Source of the DNA: Nakamurella flava
GTDB taxonomy: Bacteria; Actinomycetota; Actinomycetes; Mycobacteriales; Nakamurellaceae
Reading direction: 5' to 3'
DNA: 64,000 bases
NCBI RefSeq assembly: GCF_005298075.1
Contig: NZ_SZZH01000008.1
Coordinates: 1-64,000 of the forward strand
The position numbers and the translations under genes are program-made. Positions 45,508 through 54,058 of the stretch are shown piece after piece. The notes below the pieces were generated by a model that was not told where the DNA came from, searched no databases, and saw nothing but the letters and a program-made list of their open reading frames with translations. How positions within the stretch are numbered: position 1 is the first letter of the stretch; each line of letters starts with the position of its first letter.

Positions 45508-46257
45508 GTGGCAACCAAGGACGCCCGGGGCCCGGGAGCGGGATCCCGGAAGCAGTCGGCCGACGTCGACGTGGACGGCGAGGGCGAAGTCCTCACGTTC
45601 CCCGACGCCGAGACCGACCCCGACGGCGGCGGCCGCGACTGGGTCATGACCATGCGTCAGCACAAGATCCTGCAGGTCATCCGCGATTCTGTGGAGCGCC
45701 GTGGCTATCCGCCGAGCGTGCGGGAGATCGGACAAGCCGCCGGGCTGAAGTCGCCGTCCTCGGTCGCCCACCAGTTGAAGGTGCTGGAGAAGCGGGGCTT
45801 GATCCGCCGCGACCCCAACCGCCCGCGCGCCGTGGATATCCGACCCCGGGAGGAAGTCCCCGAGGAGACCAGCGAGCAGCCGGCGCCCGTGTACGTGCCG
45901 GTGGTCGGACGGATCGCCGCCGGCGGCCCCATCCTGGCCGAGCAGGCCGTGGAGGAGATCTTCCCGCTCCCCCGCGAGGTGGTCGGTGAGGGCACGCTGT
46001 TCCTGTTGCGGGTGGTCGGCGACTCGATGATCGACGCGGCCATCACCGACGGCGACTGGGTCGTCGTGCGGCAGCAGCCGATGGCCGACAGCGGCGAGAT
46101 CATCGCCGCCATGATCGACGGGGAGGCGACCGTCAAGACGTTCAAACGGTCGGACAACCGCGTGTGGCTGATGCCGCAGAACCCGGCCTACCAGCCCATC
46201 CCGGCCGAGGACGCCGTCATCCTGGGGCGGGTCGTCTCCGTCATCCGCAAGGTCTGA
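45508..46257 (+). CDS. lexA: SOS repressor LexA
   Basis: A 249-residue S24 repressor/protease. The winged-helix DNA-binding domain (about residues 47-112) has [20 protein letters not shown] as helix-turn-helix. The autocleavage site is A138-G139, and the Ser-Lys dyad is S173 (GDSM) and K210 (ATVKTF). The GTG at 45508 follows AGGGAGGT. A 45-residue acidic N-terminal extension precedes the DNA-binding domain, as in several actinobacteria. RecA, the coprotease, is at the right edge of the window. Confidence 0.96.
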   Translation: MATKDARGPGAGSRKQSADVDVDGEGEVLTFPDAETDPDGGGRDWVMTMRQHKILQVIRDSVERRGYPPSVREIGQAAGLKSPSSVAHQLKVLEKRGLIRRDPNRPRAVDIRPREEVPEETSEQPAPVYVPVVGRIAAGGPILAEQAVEEIFPLPREVVGEGTLFLLRVVGDSMIDAAITDGDWVVVRQQPMADSGEIIAAMIDGEATVKTFKRSDNRVWLMPQNPAYQPIPAEDAVILGRVVSVIRKV

Positions 46258-46302
46258 GGGCGGGCGGTCCGGCCATCGGGGCCCGACGCCGAACATGACG
46301 AA

Positions 46303-46333
46303 GACCCCGGTCCGCATGTGGCGGGCCGGGGTC
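46303..46333. terminator. Terminator between lexA and tatA
   Basis: GACCCCGGTCCGC (46303-46315) pairs with GCGGGCCGGGGTC (46321-46333), with one G-U pair and a 5-nt loop. It lies between convergent genes and can serve both strands. Confidence 0.88.
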
Positions 46334-46372
46334 CTCGGACATCTGGAGGCCGGGAGAACCCGACGGATCACG

Positions 46373-46699
46373 TCAGTAGGCGCGGTCCTGCGTCGTCGGC
46401 TGGACGTACGGCGCCGGCTGGTGCACGTCCGCCGGCGGGGCCACCGGAGGCGGCGGAGACACCGGAGCGATCGGCGCCGGAGTGATCTGCTGAGTCGGCG
46501 TGGCGTAGCGGGCCGAGGCGTCGGTCTCCGCCGGGCGCTTGGCCTTCTCCTCGTCGTCATGCATCGCCGAGACCTCGGATTTGAGGATGCGCAACGACCG
46601 GCCGACACCGCGAGCGGCGTCGGGCAGCTTCTTCGCCCCGAACAGCAGGATGAACACGGCCAGGATGATCAGCCAGTGCCACCAGGACAAGCCACCCAT
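46373..46699 (-). CDS. tatA: Twin-arginine translocase subunit TatA
   Basis: A 108-residue protein beginning [20 protein letters not shown], one N-terminal transmembrane helix, then the [18 protein letters not shown] amphipathic helix that is the TatA hallmark. The long C-terminal tail is Pro/Gln/Ala-rich. The ATG at 46699 has GGAGG seven bases upstream. TatA forms the pore for folded proteins; tatB and tatC are not nearby. Confidence 0.94.
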   Translation of the reverse strand: MGGLSWWHWLIILAVFILLFGAKKLPDAARGVGRSLRILKSEVSAMHDDEEKAKRPAETDASARYATPTQQITPAPIAPVSPPPPVAPPADVHQPAPYVQPTTQDRAY

Positions 46700-47025
46700 T
46701 GCAACCTCCTCGACCAGCGGTTGGTCGCCACACCGGTGCCGGGGCCAGGGACACCCCGCGGGGGTGACCTCCGACGGCCGGAGGAGCCCGGACCATGCAG
46801 CTGGCCCCCAGGGTACTCGGCGCCGGCCATCACCCACTGCGGAATGAACCGGCAGTCCCCCGGCGTTCACCATGATGTCGCCTGCAGAACCGCTCGCCCG
46901 GGCGGACCGCCGGGTTCGTCATCCCCGGCGACCGCCCCGACATCCATCCCGCGGACCCCCGGAAGTTCGATCCGCGCTGCGCCCGCCGCGAAAACCGGTC
47001 GACCGCGTGGCAGGGTGAAGGCACG
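46700..47025. other. 326-bp divergent tatA/hflX region
   Basis: High-GC spacer between divergent genes. I see the tatA Shine-Dalgarno sequence but no clear promoter hexamers, repeats or credible small frame. Confidence 0.5.
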
Positions 47026-48570
47026 ATGACGGCCGACTACGACGCGTCCCGCCCCGAGCGGGCACGCCCCACCGACAGCAGTGAGGTCCTCTTCGTGCGC
47101 ACAGCCGCCACATGGAACCCCGGGACGGCCAGCACCGGCCCGGCCGCCGACATCGATGCGTTCGACCTGCCGGCCGACGACACCGTCGGCACCGTCGGCA
47201 CCCAGGGCGACCGCGACCTGGCCGATCGCGCCGCGCTGCGGCGCGTCGTCGGTCTGTCCACCGAACTGACCGACATCACCGAGGTCGAATACCGCAAGCT
47301 GCAGCTGGAGCGGGTCGTCCTGGTCGGGGTCTGGGCCGGCGGCGTCGCCGCCGCCGAGGCCGAGGCGTCGATGGCCGAACTCGCCCGCCTGGCCGAGACC
47401 GCCGGGTCGGTCGTCCTGGACGCCGTCGTCCAGCGACGCAGTCATCCGGACGCCGGCACCTTCATCGGCTCCGGCAAGGTCACCGAACTCAAGGAGATCG
47501 TCGAGGTGACCGGCGCCGACACCGTCATCGCCGACGGCGAGCTCTCCCCCGGACAGCTGCGCAATCTCGAGGAGAAGCTGCGGGTCAAGGTCGTCGACCG
47601 GACGGCGCTGATCCTCGACATCTTCGCCCAGCACGCGCGCTCGCGGGAGGGCAAGGCCCAGGTCGAGTTGGCCCAGCTGAACTACCTGGTCCCCCGCCTG
47701 CGCGGGTGGGGTGTCGCCCTGTCCCGGCAGCGGGGCGGCCGGGTCGCCGGCGGCGCCGGCATCGGCTCCCGCGGACCCGGCGAGACCAAGCTCGAGATCG
47801 ACCGGCGCCGGATCTACAAGCGGATCGCCCAGCTGCGGTCGGACCTGTCGGCCATGCGTCGCGTTCGGGACACCAAGCGTTCGCAGCGACGGGCCCGCGC
47901 CATCCCCGCCGTCTCGATCGCCGGATACACCAACGCCGGGAAGTCCTCCCTGCTCAACCGGCTGACCGACGCCGGGGTCCTCGTCGAGGACGCGTTGTTC
48001 GCCACCCTCGACCCGACCACGCGGCGGTCGCGCACGGCCGACGGGCGGATCTACACCCTGACCGACACCGTCGGATTCGTCCGGCATCTGCCCCACCAGC
48101 TGGTGGAGTCGTTCCGGTCGACGCTGGAGGAGATCGGCGACTCCGATCTGCTGCTGCACGTCGTCGACGCCTCCGACGAGCATCCCGAGGACCAGGTCAC
48201 CGCGGTGCGGACCGTGCTCGCCGAGATCGAGGCCGCCGAGGTCGTCGAGATCGTCGTCATCAACAAGGCCGACACCGCTCAGGCGGACGAGCTGACCCGG
48301 CTGCGGCATCTGTTCCCGGACGCAGTGGTGGTCTCGGCGCGCACCGGCGAGGGCATCGACGAGCTGCGCCGCCGGATCGCCGACGCGCTGCCCGACCCCT
48401 CCATCACCGTGGACGTGCTGCTGCCCTTCACCGAGGGCGCCCTGCTGTCCCGCATCCACGAGGAGGGCGAGGTGCTGCTCGAGGAGCACACCGGCGACGG
48501 CACCCGGGTCCGTGGTCGCGTGTACCCCGACCTCGCCGGGCTGCTGGCGCCGTTCGTCGCCGTCAACTGA
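47026..48570 (+). CDS. hflX: Ribosome-associated GTPase HflX
   Basis: A 514-residue GTPase that splits or rescues stalled ribosomes. The N-terminal HflX domain includes GSGKVTELKE and RTALILDIFAQHARSREGKAQVELAQL. The G domain has G1 GYTNAGKSSLLN, G3 DTVGFV and G4 NKAD. The first 70 residues are a variable acidic extension. It lies between tatA and dapF; hflX-dapF-miaA neighbours are conserved in Actinobacteria. Confidence 0.95.
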   Translation: MTADYDASRPERARPTDSSEVLFVRTAATWNPGTASTGPAADIDAFDLPADDTVGTVGTQGDRDLADRAALRRVVGLSTELTDITEVEYRKLQLERVVLVGVWAGGVAAAEAEASMAELARLAETAGSVVLDAVVQRRSHPDAGTFIGSGKVTELKEIVEVTGADTVIADGELSPGQLRNLEEKLRVKVVDRTALILDIFAQHARSREGKAQVELAQLNYLVPRLRGWGVALSRQRGGRVAGGAGIGSRGPGETKLEIDRRRIYKRIAQLRSDLSAMRRVRDTKRSQRRARAIPAVSIAGYTNAGKSSLLNRLTDAGVLVEDALFATLDPTTRRSRTADGRIYTLTDTVGFVRHLPHQLVESFRSTLEEIGDSDLLLHVVDASDEHPEDQVTAVRTVLAEIEAAEVVEIVVINKADTAQADELTRLRHLFPDAVVVSARTGEGIDELRRRIADALPDPSITVDVLLPFTEGALLSRIHEEGEVLLEEHTGDGTRVRGRVYPDLAGLLAPFVAVN

Positions 48571-48612
48571 CGGCGGTCGGCGGCGAAGGACCGGCCCGTC
48601 CGCCCGGTTCCG

Positions 48613-49464
48613 TCAGCCCCAGAGTGCCGGATCGAGCCGGCCGGACGCGACGATGATGGCCGGTCCGGTCAGCGTCGCCTGTCCGTCGGCGATCCGCACG
48701 ACGACCTGACCGCCGGGTACCCCGACCGTCACCTCACCGTCCCGGCGTCCGGACAGGTCCAGGTAGGCCGCGGCTGCGGCCACCGTCCCCGTCCCGCACG
48801 ACCGGGTCTCCCCCGACCCCCGCTCGTGCACCCGCAGACGGATCTGATCGCGCCCGGCCCCGGCGTCCAGCCCCTCGATGAACTCGACGTTCACCCCGGC
48901 CGGGAAGACGGTGGTGTCGTACTCCGGAGCCCGGGTCAGGTCCAGTCCGTCGATGTCGTGGTCGGTCACACAGGCCAGGTGCGGGTTTCCGACGTCGACG
49001 GCCACCCCGTCCATCGCCAGACCGGACACCCGGGTCGACGACCGCACGCCCAACCGCACCGGGCCCATCCCGATGGTGACGTCCCCGTCGGCTGCCACCC
49101 GGGCCGTCCGCAGCCCACCCCGGGTCGCGAAGTCGAACTCCCCGGGCTCGACCCAACCGGCGGCCACCAGGTACCGGGCGAACACCCGGGCTCCGTTCCC
49201 GCACATCTCTGCCAATGACCCGTCGGCGTTGCGGTAGTCCATGAAGAACCCCGCGCCGCCGTCGGCGTCGGGGACGATGCGGATGACCCCGTCCGCCCCC
49301 AGGCCGGCCCGGCGATCGCACAGCCGTCGCACCCGCTCGGGGGTCAGGTCGAGCTGACTGTCGGGGTCGGGCAGCAGGATGAAGTCGTTCTCGGTGCCAT
49401 GACCCTTCAGGAACGGGACCCCGTTCGGGCCTGGCACCACCACTGCACCCCCGGCACTCGTCAT
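48613..49464 (-). CDS. dapF: Diaminopimelate epimerase
   Basis: A 283-residue enzyme that converts LL- to meso-diaminopimelate for lysine and peptidoglycan. Both catalytic cysteines are present, in MCGNGAR and in SCGTGT, and the N-terminus has KGHGTENDFILLPD. The ATG at 49464 precedes this conserved start by about 15 residues; the longer frame is not conserved. Its product feeds murE, earlier in this window. Confidence 0.96.
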   Translation of the reverse strand: MTSAGGAVVVPGPNGVPFLKGHGTENDFILLPDPDSQLDLTPERVRRLCDRRAGLGADGVIRIVPDADGGAGFFMDYRNADGSLAEMCGNGARVFARYLVAAGWVEPGEFDFATRGGLRTARVAADGDVTIGMGPVRLGVRSSTRVSGLAMDGVAVDVGNPHLACVTDHDIDGLDLTRAPEYDTTVFPAGVNVEFIEGLDAGAGRDQIRLRVHERGSGETRSCGTGTVAAAAAYLDLSGRRDGEVTVGVPGGQVVVRIADGQATLTGPAIIVASGRLDPALWG

Positions 49465-49525
49465 GCGCTCAGGGTAGGTCCTGACCGACGACGAGTTCCC
49501 CGATGACGAGTGACCTGGAGACGCC

Positions 49526-49879
49526 ATGGCCCTGCACCTGCACATGATCAACCTGGACTGCGCGGACGTGGCCGGTCAGGCCGCGTTCTGGGCGGGTGCC
49601 CTCGGACTCACGGTGAACGACCACGACGGCAATGCCTTCATGCGCACCATCGGCGGAGGCGGCCCGGCCGGGCCCCGGATGATGTTCCTGGCCGTGCCCG
49701 AGGGCAAGACGGTGAAGAACCGGATGCACCTCGACCTGCACGCCGACGACCGGGCCGCCGAAGTGGACCGGCTGGTGGGCCTGGGGGCGGCGGTGGTCGC
49801 CGACGTGGAGGAATGGGGCGGCCGGTGGACCGTACTGACCGACCCGGAGGGCAACGAGTTCTGCGTCGCCCAGGACTAG
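49526..49879 (+). CDS. VOC-family (glyoxalase-like) protein
   Basis: A 117-residue single VOC domain (MINLDCADVAGQAAFWAGALGL to LTDPEGNEFCVAQD) with the alternating beta-alpha-beta units of this superfamily. The metal-site residues are not all certain, so enzyme versus binding protein is open. It is divergent from dapF and followed by a strong terminator. Confidence 0.85.
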   Translation: MALHLHMINLDCADVAGQAAFWAGALGLTVNDHDGNAFMRTIGGGGPAGPRMMFLAVPEGKTVKNRMHLDLHADDRAAEVDRLVGLGAAVVADVEEWGGRWTVLTDPEGNEFCVAQD

Positions 49880-49915
49880 TCGCCCGAGCTTGCGAGGGCG
49901 CCAGAAAGCACACAG

Positions 49916-49952
49916 GAGAGCGTGTCTCGCCCCATGTGCGAGACACGCTCTC
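49916..49952. terminator. Bidirectional terminator between VOC gene and miaA
   Basis: GAGAGCGTGTCTCGC (49916-49930) pairs perfectly with GCGAGACACGCTCTC (49938-49952), giving a 15-bp stem and a 7-nt loop. It sits between two convergent genes, 8 bp from the miaA stop. Confidence 0.92.
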
Positions 49953-49959
49953 GTCGGCG

Positions 49960-50952
49960 TCAGACCTCGTCGACGAGTGCGAGCACCCGGTCGACGGCGT
50001 CGGCCGCGGTGGGGTCGACGTCGATCAGCCGGTGGTCGCGGTTGAACCAGGAGCGTTGGCGGCGGACGAAGCGCCGGGTGGCGGCGGCCGTCGCGATGAT
50101 GGCCGACTCGACGTCGCTGGTCCCGTCGAGGACGGCCAGCATCTGCGGGTACCCCAGGGCCCGCCGGGCGGTCACGCCGTCGCGCAGGCCGCGACGTTCC
50201 AGGTCCCGCACCTCGTCCAGGAAGCCCTCGGCCACCATCGCGCGCACGCGCCGCTCGATCCGCTCGTCCAGCTCGGCACTGGGGCGGTCGACCCGGACGA
50301 GCCGGGCGTCGAACCGTGGTCGGCCGGGCCGCGGCAGGGTGGCGCTGAACGGCTGCCCCGTCAATTCGATGACCTCCAGGGCCCGGACGATGCGGCGTTC
50401 GTTGCGCGGGTCGATGATGCCCGCGGCGACCGGATCGGAGTCCGTCAGGCGCGCGAACATGGCCGGCGCTCCCACCACGGCCATCTCGTCCTCGAGGCGG
50501 GCACGGACCGCCGGATCGGTGGGTGGGAAGGCGATGTCGTCGACGACGGACTGGATGTAGAGGCCCGACCCACCGACCAGTAGTGGGATGCGGCCGCGGG
50601 CCAGCACCCGGTCGACGAGGTCGCGGGTGACCGTCTGGTAGGCCGCGACGCTCGCGGTCTCGGTGATGTCGAGGACGTCGAACTGGTGGTGCGGGATTCC
50701 GCGCCGTTGGTCCGGCGGTGTCTTGGCGGTGCCGATGTCCATGCCCCGGTAGAGCTGCATGGAGTCGGCATTGATGATCTCAGCGCCGGTGATCTCGGTG
50801 CCGGTGTCGGTGCCGGTGCCGGTGCCGGTGCCGTGAGTACCGATGCGGATCCCCCGCTCGGCGATCCGTTCGGCGAGGTCAAGTGCGAGATCGGTCTTGC
50901 CGGTCGCGGTGGGACCGGCGATGACGATGAGGCGACCGGGTCGGGCGGTCAT
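49960..50952 (-). CDS. miaA: tRNA dimethylallyltransferase with Thr-Gly repeat
   Basis: A 330-residue enzyme that prenylates A37 of tRNAs reading codons that start with U. The P-loop GPTATGKT is at residues 13-20, followed by INADSMQLYRGMDIGTAK and LVGGSGLYI. Oddly, a Gly-Thr repeat (about residues 40-53) is inserted before INADSMQ, encoded by hexanucleotide repeats. The ATG at 50952 overlaps the stop of the upstream gene (ATGA). MiaB, encoded nearby, acts on the same base. Confidence 0.95.
   Translation of the reverse strand: MTARPGRLIVIAGPTATGKTDLALDLAERIAERGIRIGTHGTGTGTGTDTGTEITGAEIINADSMQLYRGMDIGTAKTPPDQRRGIPHHQFDVLDITETASVAAYQTVTRDLVDRVLARGRIPLLVGGSGLYIQSVVDDIAFPPTDPAVRARLEDEMAVVGAPAMFARLTDSDPVAAGIIDPRNERRIVRALEVIELTGQPFSATLPRPGRPRFDARLVRVDRPSAELDERIERRVRAMVAEGFLDEVRDLERRGLRDGVTARRALGYPQMLAVLDGTSDVESAIIATAAATRRFVRRQRSWFNRDHRLIDVDPTAADAVDRVLALVDEV
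50795..50830. repeat. Hexanucleotide tandem repeat inside miaA
   Basis: Six consecutive hexamers of the form (C/T)CGGTG run from 50795 to 50830; four are CCGGTG. On the coding strand they encode alternating Thr/Gly-type residues with one Asp. Changes in copy number would keep the frame. Confidence 0.85.
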
Positions 50953-51728
50953 CGGCTCGTCCCCGCTCCATCGTCCGGGCGGGCGGCGGCGTCGTCCCAG
51001 TCCCACCGGGCGACGACGTACCCGACGCCGAACGGGGCGGACTGGGCCAGCACGGCGGCGCGGGCGGGCGGGCGGCCCCGGGTCCAGGCGGCGAGGACCC
51101 GCAGGCCCGCCACCCGGGCCAGCAGATCCGTCGGCGCCGGGTCGGCGTCGACCGCGGTGGCCGCGGCCAGCGCCGCGGGGTCGCCACCGGCCAGGGCCGC
51201 GGCCAGTGCGCGGTCCCAGCCGGCCGACCGCGGGTCCTCCCGGCCCGGGGCAGCCGGGCCGTGGGCGGCGGCCCCGTCCGCGAGCACCAGCACGCCGGTC
51301 CGGACGTTCGGATCGTCCAGGGACGGAGGACGTGCCGGGTGGTCGTCGCTGGACCGTGCGGCGTCGTCCACCTCGACGACCGTGACGGGCCCGGCGGTTC
51401 CGGCCGCGGTCAGCAGGTGGGCGACCACCGCGGCTCCGATGTCCTGGACGGGGCCGCGACCCCGGTCGCTGCGGGTGACCGTCAGCCGGTGAGCGGTGGG
51501 ATCCGGTCCCGGGCCGGCCGCGGTGACGTCGCGGGCCGGCCGCCCGGCCGCCGCATCCACCGACCACCGTCGGGCCGGGACGAGGGCGACGATCCGGTCA
51601 GCGCCGCGCAGCCCGCGGATCGCCGCCTGGCAGGCGGTACCGATGGTCGACGCGCGCGCGGCCAACTGCGGGGCCACCCCCGGCAGCAACCACGGGGCGC
51701 CCGGGCACACCGCGGCGGCAATGATCAC
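50949..51728 (-). CDS. Rv2728c-like protein (LigB/extradiol-dioxygenase-like fold)
   Basis: A 259-residue protein starting MIIAAAVCPGAPWLLPGVAP, the start pattern of the actinobacterial Rv2728c family located next to miaA. The family resembles the class III extradiol dioxygenase/MEMO fold, but clear metal ligands are not evident, so function is unknown. The GTG at 51728 is used. The stop overlaps miaA by 4 bases, so the two are co-translated. Confidence 0.75.
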   Translation of the reverse strand: MIIAAAVCPGAPWLLPGVAPQLAARASTIGTACQAAIRGLRGADRIVALVPARRWSVDAAAGRPARDVTAAGPGPDPTAHRLTVTRSDRGRGPVQDIGAAVVAHLLTAAGTAGPVTVVEVDDAARSSDDHPARPPSLDDPNVRTGVLVLADGAAAHGPAAPGREDPRSAGWDRALAAALAGGDPAALAAATAVDADPAPTDLLARVAGLRVLAAWTRGRPPARAAVLAQSAPFGVGYVVARWDWDDAAARPDDGAGTSR

Positions 51729-52031
51729 CCCGACAGGCTAGAACGCAGCCGGGCGGTGATCGGCCGCCGGCGGGTCGGGACCGGGGCGAGGCCCGCGGCG
51801 GACCGGTGCCGGGGAGTGGCCGGCAGTACTCGACGGGACCGGCGGCACCGCCGCGGCCCACGCCGCCCTTGCCCACCCGCCCATTCGGTCCCCCGGTATC
51901 GCCGCCGGGCGTGCCGACCTGCACACTGGTCGGTGACGTCGGCCACGCCGACCGCGCAGCCCAGGGGTGTCGACCGGCACCCGGGGACCCGCCCGTGGGT
52001 CCCTTCGAGCAGTAGAAAGGTCCGGACCCCG
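51729..52031. other. 303-bp divergent region
   Basis: Spacer between the Rv2728c-like gene and the DUF349 gene, very GC-rich with CCGCC/GGCGG runs. GAAAGG lies about 13 bases before the DUF349 start. No firm promoter or small gene is seen. Confidence 0.45.
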
Positions 52032-53930
52032 ATGGCCTCACCGACCGACCCCCGCGACCCCGCCGCTTCACCCTCTGACGGCGTGGACGCATCGACGGCC
52101 CACGACGGGGCCCGCACGTCGTCCGAACCCGACACCGCAGCCGACCGCACGGCCGGCGAGAACCCGGTCGGCACCATCGACCCGGCCGAGTACTCGCCGA
52201 CCAAGGCGGCCATGGCCGCGGTCGCGGCCGTCGAGGCCCCGGCGGCGCCCATCGGCACCGGCGGCCAGCCGCAGGATGCGCCGTCCCCCGGGGCCGACGA
52301 CGGGAACGGGGATCAGTCGTCCACCGCGGTCGAGATGCCCGTGGTCCCGGCCACCACCGACCCCATCGCCCCGCCGACGATCGTCCCGCCGGCCGAGCCG
52401 GTGCCGATGCCCGCTGCCGCTCCGTCGCCGACCGAGCCTTCTGCTCCGACGGACGCTCCGGCCACCGGCGAGGAGCCCGTCGAACCCACTGCCGCCCCCA
52501 CCGAGCCGACCTCGACCGAGTCCGGAACGACCGATGCCGGCCGGGGTCCCGGGGGTCCGGGTGGACGCGGTCACCGCGGTGGTCCCGGCCGACCGGCCGG
52601 CCCCCGCGGGCGCGGTCCCGGTCGCCCGGGTGGTCGCCCCGGCCGTCCCGGCGGGCCCGGAGCCGGCGCGGCTCCGATCGGTCCCGGGCCGGGCACCGTC
52701 ATCGAACCGATCGTCGAACCGGTGGACCCGCACCTGTGGGGCCGGATCGACGAGGCCGGCGTGGTCTACGTCATCACCGCCGCCGGCGAGCGGGCGATCG
52801 GCAACTGGCAGGCCGGTGACGCCGAGGCCGGGCTGGCCCACTTCGGGCGTCGCTACGACGACTTCTCCACCGAGATCGCGCTGCTGGAAGCACGTCTAGC
52901 CTCCGGCAGCGGAGATCCCAAGGCGACCAAGCAGCAGGCGGTCGCGCTGCGCGAGTCGGTCGACACCCTGCCGGCCATCGGCGATCTCGACGGGGCCGCC
53001 GCGCGCCTGGAGAACGTCATCGGCGCCGCCGACCTGGCCATCTCCGGGGCGTCGATCGCCCGGACGCAGGCGCGGGCGAACGCCATCAAGGCCAAGGAGG
53101 CGCTCTGCGAGGAGGCCGAGGCGCTGGCCGACTCCACCCAGTGGAAGACCGCCGGCGACCGGTTGAAGTCGATCGTCGACGAGTGGCGCGCCATCCGCGG
53201 GATCGACCGGAAGACGGACGACGCGCTGTGGAAGCGGTTCGCCAAGGCCCGGGACACCTTCACCCGGCGGCGTGGCTCGCACTTCGCCGAACTCGACAAG
53301 CAGCGGGTGGCCGCCAAGGACGCCAAGGAGGCGCTCATCGCCCGGGCGGAGGCGCTGTCCGGCGGCACCGACTGGGGCCAGACGGCCGCCGCGTACCGGA
53401 CGCTGATGAACGAGTGGAAGGCGGTTGGCCGGGCGCCGCGGGACGTCGAGGACGCCCTGTGGGCGCGCTTCCGCGCCGCCCAGGAACAGTTCTTCTCCCG
53501 TCGGAACGAGACGTTCTCGGCGCGGGACGCCGAGTTCGGAGCGAACGCCGAAGCCAAGGAGAAGCTGCTCGTCGAGGCCGAGACCATCGACCCGGCCAAG
53601 GGTCTGGACCAGGCCAAGGCGGCGCTGCGGTCCATCCAGGAACGCTGGGAGGCCGCCGGCAAGGTGCCGCGCGAGCGCATCCGCGAGCTCGACGGCCGGT
53701 TGCGCGCCGTGGAGGACAAGGTCCGGCAGGCCGAGGAGCGGCACTGGCGACGCACCGACCCGGAGACCGAGGCCCGGGTGGCCCAGTTCCGGTCCCGGGC
53801 CGAGGGTTTCCGTGCCCAGGCCGCGAAGGCCCGGGCGGCCGGCGACGAGCGCAAGGCCAAGGATGCCGAGCGCCAGGCCGAGCAGTGGGAGGAATGGCTG
53901 CGCGCCGCTGAGCGGGCCGTCGACCGCTGA
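52032..53930 (+). CDS. DUF349 coiled-coil protein with Gly/Arg-rich region
   Basis: A 632-residue protein of the Rv2731 type. Residues 1-165 are Ala/Pro/Thr-rich and likely disordered. Residues 169-213 form a Gly/Arg/Pro-rich, RGG-like stretch (RGPGGPGGRGHRGG...). From residue 230 on come repeated DUF349 helical units (for example DALWKRFAKARDTFTRRRGSHF) predicted to be long coiled coils. DUF349 repeats occur in YccE-like and nucleic-acid-associated proteins; the function is unknown. The last codons are duplicated just downstream of the stop. Confidence 0.85.
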   Translation: MASPTDPRDPAASPSDGVDASTAHDGARTSSEPDTAADRTAGENPVGTIDPAEYSPTKAAMAAVAAVEAPAAPIGTGGQPQDAPSPGADDGNGDQSSTAVEMPVVPATTDPIAPPTIVPPAEPVPMPAAAPSPTEPSAPTDAPATGEEPVEPTAAPTEPTSTESGTTDAGRGPGGPGGRGHRGGPGRPAGPRGRGPGRPGGRPGRPGGPGAGAAPIGPGPGTVIEPIVEPVDPHLWGRIDEAGVVYVITAAGERAIGNWQAGDAEAGLAHFGRRYDDFSTEIALLEARLASGSGDPKATKQQAVALRESVDTLPAIGDLDGAAARLENVIGAADLAISGASIARTQARANAIKAKEALCEEAEALADSTQWKTAGDRLKSIVDEWRAIRGIDRKTDDALWKRFAKARDTFTRRRGSHFAELDKQRVAAKDAKEALIARAEALSGGTDWGQTAAAYRTLMNEWKAVGRAPRDVEDALWARFRAAQEQFFSRRNETFSARDAEFGANAEAKEKLLVEAETIDPAKGLDQAKAALRSIQERWEAAGKVPRERIRELDGRLRAVEDKVRQAEERHWRRTDPETEARVAQFRSRAEGFRAQAAKARAAGDERKAKDAERQAEQWEEWLRAAERAVDR

Positions 53931-54034
53931 TCACCGGGTGACACCCGGCCGGCCCCACGGCGGGGTCGGTCGGGCCGTCGACCGCTGATCCACCGGGTGA
54001 CCCTCGGTCGGCCCCACGCAGGGGTCGGCCGGGG
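53913..54034. repeat. 58-bp tandem duplication of gene end plus terminator
   Basis: Unit 1 (53913-53970) contains the last DUF349 codons and stop. Unit 2 (53971-54028) repeats it with about 85% identity, including CGGGCCGTCGACCGCTGATC. Each unit carries a hairpin: 53945-53973 (12 pairs, 5-nt loop) and 54002-54034 (14 pairs, 5-nt loop). The duplication gives two tandem terminators between the DUF349 gene and the convergent miaB. Confidence 0.85.
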
Positions 54035-54058
54035 TGTCACCGGGGTGGACTGCGGCGG

